A DNA stretch of 31,246 nt, from IMG/VR virus record IMGVR_UViG_3300032053_000328, positions 1 to 31,246 of that record, one strand, 5' to 3'. The notes below the pieces were generated by a model, which had not been told where the DNA came from, did not search any database, and was given only the letters and a program-made list of their open reading frames with translations. The position numbers and the translations under genes are program-made. Below are positions 16,219 through 24,089 of the stretch, piece after piece. Each line of letters starts with the position of its first letter. Within the stretch, counting starts at the first letter, position 1. The DNA is from a virus.

Positions 16219-17757
16219 TTATTTTATCATCTCTTGAAGATAGACATATCCGTCTTCGGGAAGACCCTCAATGGGTCTTTCTTCGATCCTTTCGTATCCG
16301 TAAGTCGAGGAAGCCGGGACTAAAATTGTTCTCCAAAGTTCGGTCTCCGCAGAGAGAAAAAAAGAAATGATAGAACTTTGAGTAATGGGAATGAAAACAA
16401 GTTCGTAGAGATAGGTCGCCAGGGAATTTAATGAGATGGTAACTTCTCCCAGAAAAGCGAATTCGGCAATATAGGTGGATGCTGGCGAAAGACTAAAAAC
16501 CACATCGCCAACCCAAACAAAACCACCCTCTTGATATTGATAAGCAGAATTCGGGATGAGTTCGAGAGAGACCGCTCCATTGTAAAGGAATGGTGGAATA
16601 TGTTCGTAAGTGGCAAGTGGGATGAATTCGATTAAGACCGCTCCGGCAAAAACATAGTCCGCAAAAAAGGATGATGCCGGAAGGAGGAGAACCAGGATGG
16701 CCCCGGCATAGGCCGGATGATCGTGGGTGTAGATCGCCCCTGGCGTTAAGACACAAAGGATTGCACCACCAAAAGGATAATCGGTAAAAAAAGTCGATCC
16801 AGGAGTTAACGAAAAGGTCATGTCTCCGGCATATTCCCATGAAGAAGAAGCGGAGTATTCATAAGCAGAACCAGGGATCAATTCAAAAAGGATCGCTCCA
16901 TTGTAGGCCCATTCTGGGGAATAGATCGCTCCTGGCGTAAGCGAGAGACCGACCGCACCCGCATACGGCGGATGATCCAGCGTGTAGATCGCTCCCGGAA
17001 CAAGAGAAGAGACAATGGCCCCAGGGTAAAGATAGGCGGCAAAGTAGGTTGATCCGGGAGTAAGAGCGAGGTCTATTGCACCGGCATAATTCCATGATGG
17101 AGGAGGAGGTTTTAGAGCGATATTGATGAGGCCCTTGTCGGATGCGGTAACAAGGGTCATCGAAGAAGCACCATAAGTTCCTGCCGATGCTTTTTCACCT
17201 TTCATCACAACAACACCACCCCCATTGCCATTATTGGTATTGTAGTTAAGGACGGTATAGGCAACGCTGGTTAAATCAGCATTTGCGGGAGTGCCCGTGC
17301 CTTGTGCGGAAGCTGAGTCTGTCTGATCCGAGGTCGCCGCAAGAACGAGACATTCAGCAATCGTGGTCGTTCCACCCGGAACAGAAACCGAAGTATCAGA
17401 AGCCGTTTCGATTGTCCCATTGGTAATATTCCAAGGGTCGCCCGTGGTGATACATCCACGGATGACGATGATCCCGCCGCATTGATGGTTAGTCGTTCCG
17501 CCCTGCGTGGCCGTAGGGCCAGTCTCAGATGCAGAAAGTCTTTTCCAATAGAGATGAAGTATGGTCGCTGTGGAGGATTGCGGACTGCTTGATACCTGTG
17601 TCCATCCTTGGTCAACCGAAATCGTGGCCGCATTTGCGGTTTCGATGAAGAGGAGGCCAATGTCATTAAGAGCATAGGAAACGCCCGTAAAGAGATACTG
17701 GACGTTCCCCGTTCCGTTCCCCTTTGGGCCTACACCTACAATAGTCGGGACTGCCAT
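16219..17757 (-). CDS. Fibre-like repeat protein (YxGxxxLxLxPxSxY repeats)
   Basis: 512 residues; its ATG overlaps the preceding stop by one base (TAATG). Residues 1-220 are a beta-rich domain of the kind at the start of some phage fibre proteins (GGIIVIRGCITTG, TTTIAECLVLAATSD, GGGVVVMKGEKA). From Y224 to about 450 there are some nine units of 20-27 residues with pattern Y-x-G-A-h-x-L-x-L-x-P-x-S-x-Y, for example YAGAIDLALTPGSTYF and YNGAVSLELIPNSAY. The tail contains SSTYGYER and a charged end. The same repeat fills the product of 18581-19909 on the far side of the Cys-cluster/glycosyltransferase gene. Probably a surface fibre or adhesin; ligand unknown. Confidence 0.72.
   Translation of the reverse strand: MAVPTIVGVGPKGNGTGNVQYLFTGVSYALNDIGLLFIETANAATISVDQGWTQVSSSPQSSTATILHLYWKRLSASETGPTATQGGTTNHQCGGIIVIRGCITTGDPWNITNGTIETASDTSVSVPGGTTTIAECLVLAATSDQTDSASAQGTGTPANADLTSVAYTVLNYNTNNGNGGGVVVMKGEKASAGTYGASSMTLVTASDKGLINIALKPPPPSWNYAGAIDLALTPGSTYFAAYLYPGAIVSSLVPGAIYTLDHPPYAGAVGLSLTPGAIYSPEWAYNGAILFELIPGSAYEYSASSSWEYAGDMTFSLTPGSTFFTDYPFGGAILCVLTPGAIYTHDHPAYAGAILVLLLPASSFFADYVFAGAVLIEFIPLATYEHIPPFLYNGAVSLELIPNSAYQYQEGGFVWVGDVVFSLSPASTYIAEFAFLGEVTISLNSLATYLYELVFIPITQSSIISFFLSAETELWRTILVPASSTYGYERIEERPIEGLPEDGYVYLQEMIK
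16400..17088 (-). repeat. Coding repeat array (YxGxxxLxLxPxSxY), copy A
   Basis: About nine diverged units of roughly 60-80 bases inside the gene at 16219-17757. Each encodes an aromatic-x-Gly turn, an alternating hydrophobic strand, Pro, and a Ser/Ala/Tyr strand. The units are clearly related in protein and only loosely in DNA. Confidence 0.75.
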
Positions 17758-18584
17758 TATATCCCCCTATGCTTGATGTCTAAGAGCCACCAAGCCTCGA
17801 TAGTTTTATAAGAATTCATTTTGATCTTTGAATTCCAATACCATCCGTCGGTAGTTGTCTCTTCTGGTGCATCCTCGAAAGAATTCTCTTCGATGATCTT
17901 TCTTGAAAATAGAGTGCATCCAAAACCAGACATCCATTCATTTGGAATTTGGTGATCTCCCCTAACCGGATAATCGTGAGAAATCCAGTCCATCTTCATT
18001 CCCCTATCAAGACTCATTAACAGTTTCAATGTTTCGGGAGGAACGATCACGTCGGCTTCGAGGTTAAACCATCGGTCGCAATCGGAACGAAGAAACCAAT
18101 TTCTTATAAACTCCATTCCGGCGGCGATCTTTCCGTTCGGGCCTTTACCTCTTCCGTCGATTCTTGCCCATCTCAATCGACCTTGCCAGCGATCAAAAAA
18201 TTCTGGCGTCTCCGAAGTGTCCACCATGAAGAGTTCTTTGGCTGGCCAATCCAGGGCTTCATACGCCCGGAGATATTCCTCGAAACAATATTCTTTCCCT
18301 TCATAAGTCGGGCAGGCGACCATAATCTTTTCGACTTCCACAAAATAATAACCGCACTTATTGAAGATTGAAGGATGCGTCATCGCCTGCGGAGATTCAG
18401 GCATTGTGATACATCCCAATAGATTTGCTGGCGATGTTCCTTGAAGAGAAGGATCGTCTCTCCTATCATGGATGGTGCAGGTTGCAATCTCACCATCGAA
18501 GATCAGATGGGGACATGGATCACGGAAACCCGTGCAACACATCCCACATCTTACGCATTGGCCATACCTGATATATTCTTTCAT
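17757..18584 (-). CDS. Cys-cluster (YkgJ-like) domain fused to a glycosyltransferase
   Basis: 275 residues; ATGA overlap with the gene upstream and TAATG with the gene downstream. Residues 1-45 have a YkgJ-like metal-binding cysteine cluster: C10, C13, C16, C17, C24 and C36 in CVRCGMCC, PCPHL and CTIHDRR, with further Cys at about 58 and 77. From about residue 84 it changes to a GT-A type glycosyltransferase pattern: strand IMVACPTYEGKEYC, ELFMVDTSET, an EADV motif (WFNLEADVIVPPETL) where the metal/nucleotide-sugar DxD usually sits, then WISHDYPVRG and GFGCTLFSRKII. It lacks a signal peptide, so it should act in the cytoplasm. Flanked by two proteins with the same beta repeat, it may glycosylate a fibre or modify a host glycan; that role is inference. 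Confidence 0.75.
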   Translation of the reverse strand: MKEYIRYGQCVRCGMCCTGFRDPCPHLIFDGEIATCTIHDRRDDPSLQGTSPANLLGCITMPESPQAMTHPSIFNKCGYYFVEVEKIMVACPTYEGKEYCFEEYLRAYEALDWPAKELFMVDTSETPEFFDRWQGRLRWARIDGRGKGPNGKIAAGMEFIRNWFLRSDCDRWFNLEADVIVPPETLKLLMSLDRGMKMDWISHDYPVRGDHQIPNEWMSGFGCTLFSRKIIEENSFEDAPEETTTDGWYWNSKIKMNSYKTIEAWWLLDIKHRGI

Positions 18585-19909
18585 TTCACTCTCTCCTCCG
18601 TCTCAATATAGATAACCGTTTCCGGTGGGATCGGCGGCGTTTTGGTTTCGATTGTCGGATAAGGATAAACCCCCTGGGTAACGGCTGGCATCGGTGAATC
18701 TATTTGTTCAAATAAAAATGACTCAATCGGCTCTTGAGCATCCAGGTTCGAGAGGATCAAGAAGAGACCAACAAGTCCAAGATAGACATAATTCGCATAG
18801 CTGATCTCTCCGGGAAAGAGAGAGATTTTGATCTGGCCAAGACAATAAAATTCTTGAATTAGAATGTAGGAAGATTGAGGGAAAAGAGAAATAAGGACAG
18901 ACCCTTCATAGGTGAAATAAAATTCAGTTTCGGAAGAGAGAATGAGGGATAAACCGATCATTCCCTGATAGGGTGGGAAATCCAAATAAGAAATCGAAGA
19001 AACTAAAAGACCGATCTGGACGGAGGAGGAATAGGGATAGTCTGCAAAGAACAAAGAATTTGGAGAAATAGAAAGGCCGATATTCCCTTGATAGACTTGA
19101 ACCACAATGGAGGAATAAGAAGAATTTGGGAAAAGGTTTAATGTTAAATCGCCCATCACGTTCCATTCAATCGAATGAATAGCACTCAAAGTGAAAACGA
19201 TGGACAAGGAAGAGGGATAAAAATAATCGACGTGATAGGTTCCTTGCGGCGAAAGGGCAAAGAGAACATTTCCCAAATAGGGATAAACTGCAAAAAAAGT
19301 GCTCTGCGGCGAGAGATTTAAACCAACCGATCCTTGATAGACGAAATGTGAAGAATAGGAAGAGTTTGGATTGAGATTGAGAAGAACATTGCCATTATAG
19401 AAGATCGCATACTCATACGAAGAATTTGGGATCAGGGCCTCCAAAACGCTCGCCTGATAATACCATTCCTCATAATAGATGGCGTTAGGACTCAGGGAAA
19501 GAGAGATGTTTCCCTGGTATTCAAAATTTAGGGGTGGAGAATACTGATAATTAGAATCCGGTTGAAGTTCTATGACGACCGTTCCAACATATTTATCGAG
19601 AGGGAGATTTCCTTTTGAGTCCCAGATACCAGATTCATCGACGGTCGCATACGGAGCCTTATGAGAACCAAATTCGGTTATCCCAACCTGGCCGCCAAAA
19701 ATAAATTGTCCTCTTTCGTTTAAGAAGTGAAAACGATAAATGGATGTGGGATTCAAAGAGAGTATGACATTGCCGGTATATTCTGGCCCGGAAGGGCCTT
19801 GGTATCCACTTCCAAAGGACGTGAGTGTAACGGTAATATTTCCGCTATAAACGAAAGGCGAAGGTAAACATTGGACAACGGCAATAAGCCAACTTGAGTT
19901 TATAGACAT
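18581..19909 (-). CDS. Fibre-like repeat protein (YxGNhxLxLxPxSxY repeats)
   Basis: 442 residues, ATG overlapping the previous stop by one base. Nearly the whole chain (about 20-385) consists of diverged units of roughly 20-28 residues: Y-x-G-N-h-x-L-x-L-x-P-x-S-x-Y, such as YTGNVILSLNPTSIY, YQGNISLSLSPNAIY, YNGNVLLNLNPNSSY and YQGSVGLNLSPQSTF. It is rich in Tyr, Ser, Asn and Leu with very few charges, as in fibre shafts. A Pro-rich, acidic C-terminus (TIETKTPPIPPETVIYI) follows. One longer break (about 60-105) holds FGGQVGITEFGSHKAP. It pairs with the gene at 16219-17757. The many Ser/Thr/Tyr/Asn residues would be possible targets of the embedded glycosyltransferase, though nothing proves this. 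Confidence 0.7.
   Translation of the reverse strand: MSINSSWLIAVVQCLPSPFVYSGNITVTLTSFGSGYQGPSGPEYTGNVILSLNPTSIYRFHFLNERGQFIFGGQVGITEFGSHKAPYATVDESGIWDSKGNLPLDKYVGTVVIELQPDSNYQYSPPLNFEYQGNISLSLSPNAIYYEEWYYQASVLEALIPNSSYEYAIFYNGNVLLNLNPNSSYSSHFVYQGSVGLNLSPQSTFFAVYPYLGNVLFALSPQGTYHVDYFYPSSLSIVFTLSAIHSIEWNVMGDLTLNLFPNSSYSSIVVQVYQGNIGLSISPNSLFFADYPYSSSVQIGLLVSSISYLDFPPYQGMIGLSLILSSETEFYFTYEGSVLISLFPQSSYILIQEFYCLGQIKISLFPGEISYANYVYLGLVGLFLILSNLDAQEPIESFLFEQIDSPMPAVTQGVYPYPTIETKTPPIPPETVIYIETEERVK
18770..19860 (-). repeat. Coding repeat array (YxGNxxLxLxPxSxY), copy B
   Basis: More than ten diverged units inside the gene at 18581-19909. On the plus strand they appear as purine-rich 'gaagaatt[t/c]gg' and 'ccttgataga' blocks recurring every 60-80 bases. 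The pattern is the one seen in copy A at 16400-17088. Confidence 0.72.
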
Positions 19910-21051
19910 TAAAGTGCCACCACATTTGGAGCAAGGAGAATCGCACTTGTTGGCATATTTGCGGTGATGTCGCCGCTTCTCTGGTGTCTTGCTCCTGTAA
20001 CGGTTGAACCAGAAATATCTATCGGTGTTCCATTCGGGTCTTTGACTAATTTAGTGCTCGAAGCCGCCTGCGATCCATAATGGGAATGATAGTATGCGAG
20101 AGCGATGGCGACCCATTCTGCCGATGTTGGATCAAAATAGTCATCGTAATCCGTCAACCCTGTTGCCCCTGCGGAAGGATAAATCATATTATAGCGTTCC
20201 TCAAACCTACCTACCGTTGTGGGAGGCGTTATTGATCCTGATCCAATATTGAATTGCCATAAGGTTCCTAAAATATAAACCGGATACTTTGAGTTTGAAG
20301 TTCTGGCTATGGCTTTATAATGGTATCCGTCGAGTGGAGTGAAACCGACTCCAAATCCACTTCCCGAATAAGATGTATTTGTCCAGGGGCCTCCATACCA
20401 AATCGTGCCGCCTGCAAAATTATAATTCCCATCATCTTGTTGAACTCCCAACCAAAAACTTCCCTTATCACTTGAAATATATGCCGCCACTTGCAAACTG
20501 CCCCAATAAGCGCCGTAGCTTGGCCCATCCCAATTTGCGGAAACAAAATCGCAATAGACCTGACCGGGAAGGTCAACCCAAACCGTATCTTGTATCCCCG
20601 TAGAGGATTTTCCAAAACAATTAAATCCAGGATGGACAACGGTGACAAAGGCATTCGTTCCACTTTGGGAAATACGAATTTTTCTTGCTATTAAAACTTG
20701 AAGTTGGCCCGCACTCGTGGTTTGAGCAAGCCTGATATGGTCAATATCATTGTAGGTGGTAGAGGAACTTCGGATTCTTGTAAAAAGAGTTGTCCCGGAA
20801 GGAACACTGACCGTGACTCGAACCGTCCCTGCGGCATTTAAGAACTCAACGGCCCTGGCCGCACTATCTGTATTCTTTGCGACAACCTCACCATACCAAA
20901 CATCCGTCCATGAAGAGCCAAAAAAAGTATAACTCGGAACCCACGGGGGCATTCTATCGAACGGCATATAGAGTCCCGTGCTTAAACTTTGCTCCAAGGC
21001 TGTGTTTAATAAAATTTCACCCCGAAATTTTCTTTGTGGATAATTGGCCAT
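19909..21051 (-). CDS. Fibre- or adhesin-like protein
   Basis: 380 residues from ATG 21051, which shares one base with the previous stop (TAATG) and has GAGG about ten bases upstream; a TTG nine codons earlier is less likely. It is beta-rich with many Gly, Ser, Thr, Tyr and Trp. An N-terminal part (about 60-140) has short strands (VVAKNTDSAARAVEFLNA, RVTVSVPSGTTLF). A middle beta-sandwich-like region (about 155-280) has VWVDLPGQVYCDF, GGTIWYGGPWTN and YHYKAIARTS, similar in feel to carbohydrate-binding or lectin-like domains. The C-terminus has HYGSQAASSTK and hydrophobic ILLAPNVVAL. No catalytic motif is certain. Likely a host-binding fibre part; inferred from composition and context. Confidence 0.65.
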   Translation of the reverse strand: MANYPQRKFRGEILLNTALEQSLSTGLYMPFDRMPPWVPSYTFFGSSWTDVWYGEVVAKNTDSAARAVEFLNAAGTVRVTVSVPSGTTLFTRIRSSSTTYNDIDHIRLAQTTSAGQLQVLIARKIRISQSGTNAFVTVVHPGFNCFGKSSTGIQDTVWVDLPGQVYCDFVSANWDGPSYGAYWGSLQVAAYISSDKGSFWLGVQQDDGNYNFAGGTIWYGGPWTNTSYSGSGFGVGFTPLDGYHYKAIARTSNSKYPVYILGTLWQFNIGSGSITPPTTVGRFEERYNMIYPSAGATGLTDYDDYFDPTSAEWVAIALAYYHSHYGSQAASSTKLVKDPNGTPIDISGSTVTGARHQRSGDITANMPTSAILLAPNVVAL

Positions 21052-21644
21052 TAGGCTAACCTCACTTGAGTATGACAACCCAGAGAACTTCCCTGGGCCA
21101 TCGAAGAAGGAGCCGGATCGGGAAGGGCTCCATAAGAATAACCTGTTTTGACAAGACCAGGATATTCATCTGCTTCTGCATTTAAGTATCCAGACCCTCC
21201 GTAACTCCGCATCCACGGTTGAAGACTCCGGCTATTGCCAAGAAAAGCAGTCCAGTAAATTTGTGGCCCCGATAAAATCAATGGCGGATTGAAAGAAGTC
21301 TCCTTGAGGCCGGTCGTGCTACAATCCATCTCTCCTCCATCCACGATAAGTCTATCGGGATAATGGAGTTGTGTTAGTGATCCCGATCTTTTCCCAAGAT
21401 AGATACCGCATCGGGCAAGACCGCCGCCAATGGCTGTGCAGTTATAGAAGGCAAGGCGATCAATACAAACTGTTTCGGGAAACCACATCGGCCAGAACTG
21501 AAAACAACCATCATAGTGTTCTCCCCAATAAACCGGGTCTTCTGGTCGTGCTCTTGGCGTGGCACACCCGCTTGTCCAGTTACCTTTTCTTCTGAATTTA
21601 AAAATATCCAAATATCCTGAACTTTGAATTGGGATTACTCTCAT
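21051..21644 (-). CDS. Paralogue 3 of a tandem beta-sandwich family
   Basis: 197 residues; ATGA overlap with the gene upstream. It shares a motif order with the two genes before it: a strand with a Gly-x-Tyr turn (ARCGIYLGKRSG), a DGGEMDCSTTGLKET segment, IYWTAFLGNSR, and a C-terminal GYSYGALPDPAPSSM block. The N-terminal part is Trp/Tyr-rich and differs among copies, as expected if it gives binding specificity. The motif order resembles a common phage virion domain made of Ile/Val/Leu strands around 'xGxYxDxGxxYPxxL'. Probably a tail or head-fibre subunit; the ligand is unknown. Confidence 0.65.
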   Translation of the reverse strand: MRVIPIQSSGYLDIFKFRRKGNWTSGCATPRARPEDPVYWGEHYDGCFQFWPMWFPETVCIDRLAFYNCTAIGGGLARCGIYLGKRSGSLTQLHYPDRLIVDGGEMDCSTTGLKETSFNPPLILSGPQIYWTAFLGNSRSLQPWMRSYGGSGYLNAEADEYPGLVKTGYSYGALPDPAPSSMAQGSSLGCHTQVRLA

Positions 21645-22255
21645 ACTCCTAACACCAAAGCATCATCCGTATTGTTAAAGACAGCATCCGAAGGAAAAGG
21701 ATTCGGAAGTGCCGCATAGGTATAGGTCTTTTTGTATCCCATCTGGATCGTGTTTCCGTCCGATGGTCGATACCCCAATACTGGTGGGCCATGAACGAAT
21801 CCCGTTCCATAAAAACCACCCGCAGAAGGTGTATTTCTCACATGAGCCGTCCAATAGAGCTTTGTTGGACTTGGGATGAACCCGCCCGTGATCGTGGCCA
21901 TGAGCCATCCCCACCCATATTCATTCCATTCTGGATCAGTCCAATTTAAGGCCCTCCCTACTTCAAAGCAAAGTTTTCCCGGAAACTTATTGCCGTTGTC
22001 TTCATAAACGCCCATGCGAATCAATCCGTTCACTAACGTCATTACTGGCCACTCATAGAAATAACTTCCCATAGAACCGAATTTGAAAGTCCGATGGAAA
22101 AAGATAGGATAAGCCCGAAGTTCATCCGCAACATCAATCCCTATTCTTGTCGATCCCTGTCCCGCCGTCCTACTCATTGCTCCAACTCTCAACGTCCCGG
22201 TTTTGCACGCCATCCAAATACTAAAAGGGCTTGGGGTTCCTCTGCTCAATCTCAT
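21641..22255 (-). CDS. Paralogue 2 of a tandem beta-sandwich family
   Basis: 204 residues, joined to its neighbours by ATGA overlaps on both sides. Motifs shared with the flanking genes: IRMGVYEDNGNKFPGKLCF, a strand LYWTAHVRNTPS, and the ending TYAALPNPFPSDAVF. Here the segment between them contains NEYGWGWLMATITGG instead of the DLSSTGVKEL-like element of the other copies, so this copy has diverged most in the middle. No enzyme residues are evident. The role is inferred to match its paralogues: a structural or host-binding subunit. Confidence 0.65.
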   Translation of the reverse strand: MRLSRGTPSPFSIWMACKTGTLRVGAMSRTAGQGSTRIGIDVADELRAYPIFFHRTFKFGSMGSYFYEWPVMTLVNGLIRMGVYEDNGNKFPGKLCFEVGRALNWTDPEWNEYGWGWLMATITGGFIPSPTKLYWTAHVRNTPSAGGFYGTGFVHGPPVLGYRPSDGNTIQMGYKKTYTYAALPNPFPSDAVFNNTDDALVLGV

Positions 22256-22833
22256 ACTTTCCTCAAAATAATGTGCGGGGCCGTATAAAGATTAGAGGCC
22301 CCGGCAGGAAATGGATTGGGTAAACTTCCATAGACTTGAGATTTATACCATCCCGTTTGCCAGGTTGATTGAGTAAAAGATGAAAATCCCATGATGGGGC
22401 AGGCGGCATCGTTTGAAGAAAGGAATACTCTTATGGTTGCGGTTGCGGAGGCGAGATAAGCCAGCCAATGAATTCTATTTTCTGGAAGGACGAGGGGAGA
22501 AGAAATCGTAAGTTCTTTGACGCCGGTTGATGAAAGGTCGATTTCCCCGGCATCCAATACGAGATTTGCGGGATAGAGATTCCCGTCATCTACATAAACT
22601 CCAAGCCGGGCATTCCCCGTGATCGCTCCCGTAACCTCGATTGCGATCCTGTTAAATGTCCTTTTTTGACCTTTCCAAAAAAAACAAGAATAGAGATTAT
22701 TGAGGATGAGAGAGGATGTTCCTAATGTGCCGACGCCAGCGAGACCTTCCCATATTGGGCTTTCATAAAAATCTGCAAGCTCATGTTGTTTGAAATGATG
22801 AGTCACCGTGCCCCGATAAATCCTGCCTCTCAT
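22252..22833 (-). CDS. Paralogue 1 of a tandem beta-sandwich family
   Basis: 193 residues, ATGA overlaps at both ends. It is the most canonical copy: NRIAIEVTGAITG, ARLGVYVDDGNLYPANLV, AGEIDLSSTGVKELTISS, RIHWLAYLASATATIR and YGSLPNPFPAG. This order of strand motifs is known from many phage virion proteins and fits a small beta-sandwich. The next two genes carry the same sequence of motifs, so the three arose by duplication. A basic, variable N-terminus precedes the domain. Likely a fibre or decoration subunit; not enzymatic as far as can be seen. Confidence 0.68.
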   Translation of the reverse strand: MRGRIYRGTVTHHFKQHELADFYESPIWEGLAGVGTLGTSSLILNNLYSCFFWKGQKRTFNRIAIEVTGAITGNARLGVYVDDGNLYPANLVLDAGEIDLSSTGVKELTISSPLVLPENRIHWLAYLASATATIRVFLSSNDAACPIMGFSSFTQSTWQTGWYKSQVYGSLPNPFPAGASNLYTAPHIILRKV

Positions 22834-23117
22834 TTTGTCTGAACCCCATCATACCCAACCAGTTTTGCGACACTATCCGTATTTTTCACACGGATATATT
22901 TTGAATTGGTGACATGGAATTCATACCAGGCCCAAACACCCAGACCCGTATCGGCATCGAAGAGGAGTGAGTTTGATCCATCATAAAAATACAATTCGAC
23001 TTTCGATTCGTGATAGATATTGTGGATAACCCATTCCTCTCCGGCTCCTGGTTGGAGGCTCAGAAATCCGGCGGCGGCGATACTTTGAAGATCGCTCTTG
23101 ACATCTCCAACGGCCAT
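22830..23117 (-). CDS. Small virion structural protein
   Basis: 95 residues; AAAGGAGG before ATG. The sequence MAVGDVKSDLQSIAAAGFL, then EEWVIHNIYHESKVEL and a C-terminal YIRVKNTDSVAKLVGYDG is of a type I have seen in many short phage proteins: a single small beta domain. The ATGA overlap with paralogue 1 makes it the first gene of the coupled cassette. A beta-domain monomer of this size may plug, cap or anchor the fibres; this is inference from position. Confidence 0.65.
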   Translation of the reverse strand: MAVGDVKSDLQSIAAAGFLSLQPGAGEEWVIHNIYHESKVELYFYDGSNSLLFDADTGLGVWAWYEFHVTNSKYIRVKNTDSVAKLVGYDGVQTK

Positions 23118-23161
23118 GATAGACCTCCTTTAACTTGGCAAACCGACCCCTTTGGTGCTCT

Positions 23162-23191
23162 TAACTTTACATCGTTAATCGTGTAAAGTTA
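23162..23191 (-). other. Perfect inverted repeat at a gene end
   Basis: TAACTTTACA (23162-23171) and TGTAAAGTTA (23182-23191) form 10-bp perfect arms around a ten-base interior. One arm includes the stop codon of the gene at 23189-23593. No T run follows on the minus strand, so a transcript-processing or stabilising hairpin, or a protein-binding site, is more likely than a terminator. Confidence 0.5.
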
Positions 23192-23593
23192 TGCCACGGT
23201 GATCTTCGGGGTGATCTTGACCGATCCGCCAACGACCACATTATAGGGGCCGTTCGAGAAAAGTTCCACGGCCAGGAGTATTCCCGCAGTCCCGGTCTGA
23301 TCCGTATTGATGTAATAACCGTATTGGTTTCCCCAATCGACCCCGGAGCAAGTGAAGGTTTGCTGTGCATAGTCGGCATGATCTAATGTAACTGTCCACG
23401 TCCCACGGGTTAAGACTATCCGGTTATAACCGTCAGTTCCAAGTGCGTGCTCCGTAATGGTCGCCATCGTCGCCTCTTCGGCGGGTTCGGTTGTGTTCGT
23501 AAAGAGACCCATCCAGAGGGTTGCGTCCACCGCCTGAGCCTTGAAAAGAATATTTGCGACTCTATTTTCTCCTACATCAACCCATTTTGCCAT
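23189..23593 (-). CDS. Small structural protein
   Basis: 134 residues, GGAGGGC before ATG, overlapping the end of the previous gene by 17 bases. An N-terminal helix (MAKWVDVGENRVANILF) is followed by beta-rich sequence with TLWMGLFTNTTEP, NRIVLTRGTWTV, WGNQYGYYINTD and a final VKITPKITVA strand. The pattern is common for small phage virion proteins that begin with a short amphipathic helix and continue as a beta barrel. It lies between portal-proximal genes and the adhesion cassette. The exact role is unknown. Confidence 0.65.
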   Translation of the reverse strand: MAKWVDVGENRVANILFKAQAVDATLWMGLFTNTTEPAEEATMATITEHALGTDGYNRIVLTRGTWTVTLDHADYAQQTFTCSGVDWGNQYGYYINTDQTGTAGILLAVELFSNGPYNVVVGGSVKITPKITVA

Positions 23594-23765
23594 TTGATTT
23601 GCCCTCCTGTATTTGATTTTCGAGGAGCCTCTTTAATCCTTTAATTCGACTCTCCACATCGCAGAGGCCCCCTTGACCGATGTGAAGAACAACCTGTCCC
23701 ACGTAATCGGGCGGAATGACCTTACAACGGATGAGAATTTCCATGATCTCCTTCGCAGGGGTCAT
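23577..23765 (-). CDS. Small helical protein of unknown function
   Basis: 62 residues beginning at ATG 23765, which overlaps the previous stop as ATGA. It ends 17 bases inside the next gene. The sequence (TPAKEIMEILIRCKVIPPDY, then SRIKGLKRLLENQIQEG) is helical and charged with a Gly-rich turn in the middle. Its coupling at both ends supports a real gene, although a longer frame exists upstream in the same phase that overlaps the gene at 23762-24064 and is unlikely to be used. Possibly an assembly factor; not recognised. Confidence 0.6.
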   Translation of the reverse strand: MTPAKEIMEILIRCKVIPPDYVGQVVLHIGQGGLCDVESRIKGLKRLLENQIQEGKSNGKMG

Positions 23766-24064
23766 GCCACACCTTCGAGTTTCTTCTCCGCCCGCTCCCT
23801 TGCCACTTGAATTTTCTCCATGGCTTCTTTCGGAGATTCTGCGAAGACGTAAAGATCGTTCATGGCCCAGGCGAGGCCCTGAAAAAACCTCACCTTGTCC
23901 GCCGGAACGTCCACGGCAAAAGCCGCCATCCTCTGTAAGGTCTCCTTTGATTCTCGAAGCCACTTTTTGATCTCGAACCAATTCGGCTCCATACTTCCAT
24001 TGAGATTTGCCATCGCTCTCAATGCGTCCTCCGTGATTTGAATCATTGAAATGTTCGATGCCAT
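23762..24064 (-). CDS. Small helical protein of unknown function
   Basis: 100 residues; GGGAGG before ATG. Almost entirely helical: TEDALRAMANLNGSM, NWFEIKKWLRESKETLQRM, VRFFQGLAWAMNDLYVF and KIQVARERAEKK. No signal, membrane segment or catalytic motif. Overlaps the next gene by four bases. A helical assembly chaperone or minor head protein would fit its place after the portal-proximal gene, but this is a guess from position. Confidence 0.62.
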   Translation of the reverse strand: MASNISMIQITEDALRAMANLNGSMEPNWFEIKKWLRESKETLQRMAAFAVDVPADKVRFFQGLAWAMNDLYVFAESPKEAMEKIQVARERAEKKLEGVA

Positions 24065-24089
24065 AAAATCCTCCCTCCCTCTGCGAGTC

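Noticed and set aside
21052-21078. Longer start (TTG) for the 380-residue fibre-like gene
   Set aside because: TTG has no clear ribosome site, whereas ATG 21051 overlaps the previous stop and has GAGG upstream.
23577-23981. 134-residue form of the small gene at 23577-23765
   Set aside because: The longer form overlaps almost the whole of the gene at 23762-24064; the ATGA-coupled start gives a compact 62-residue product.
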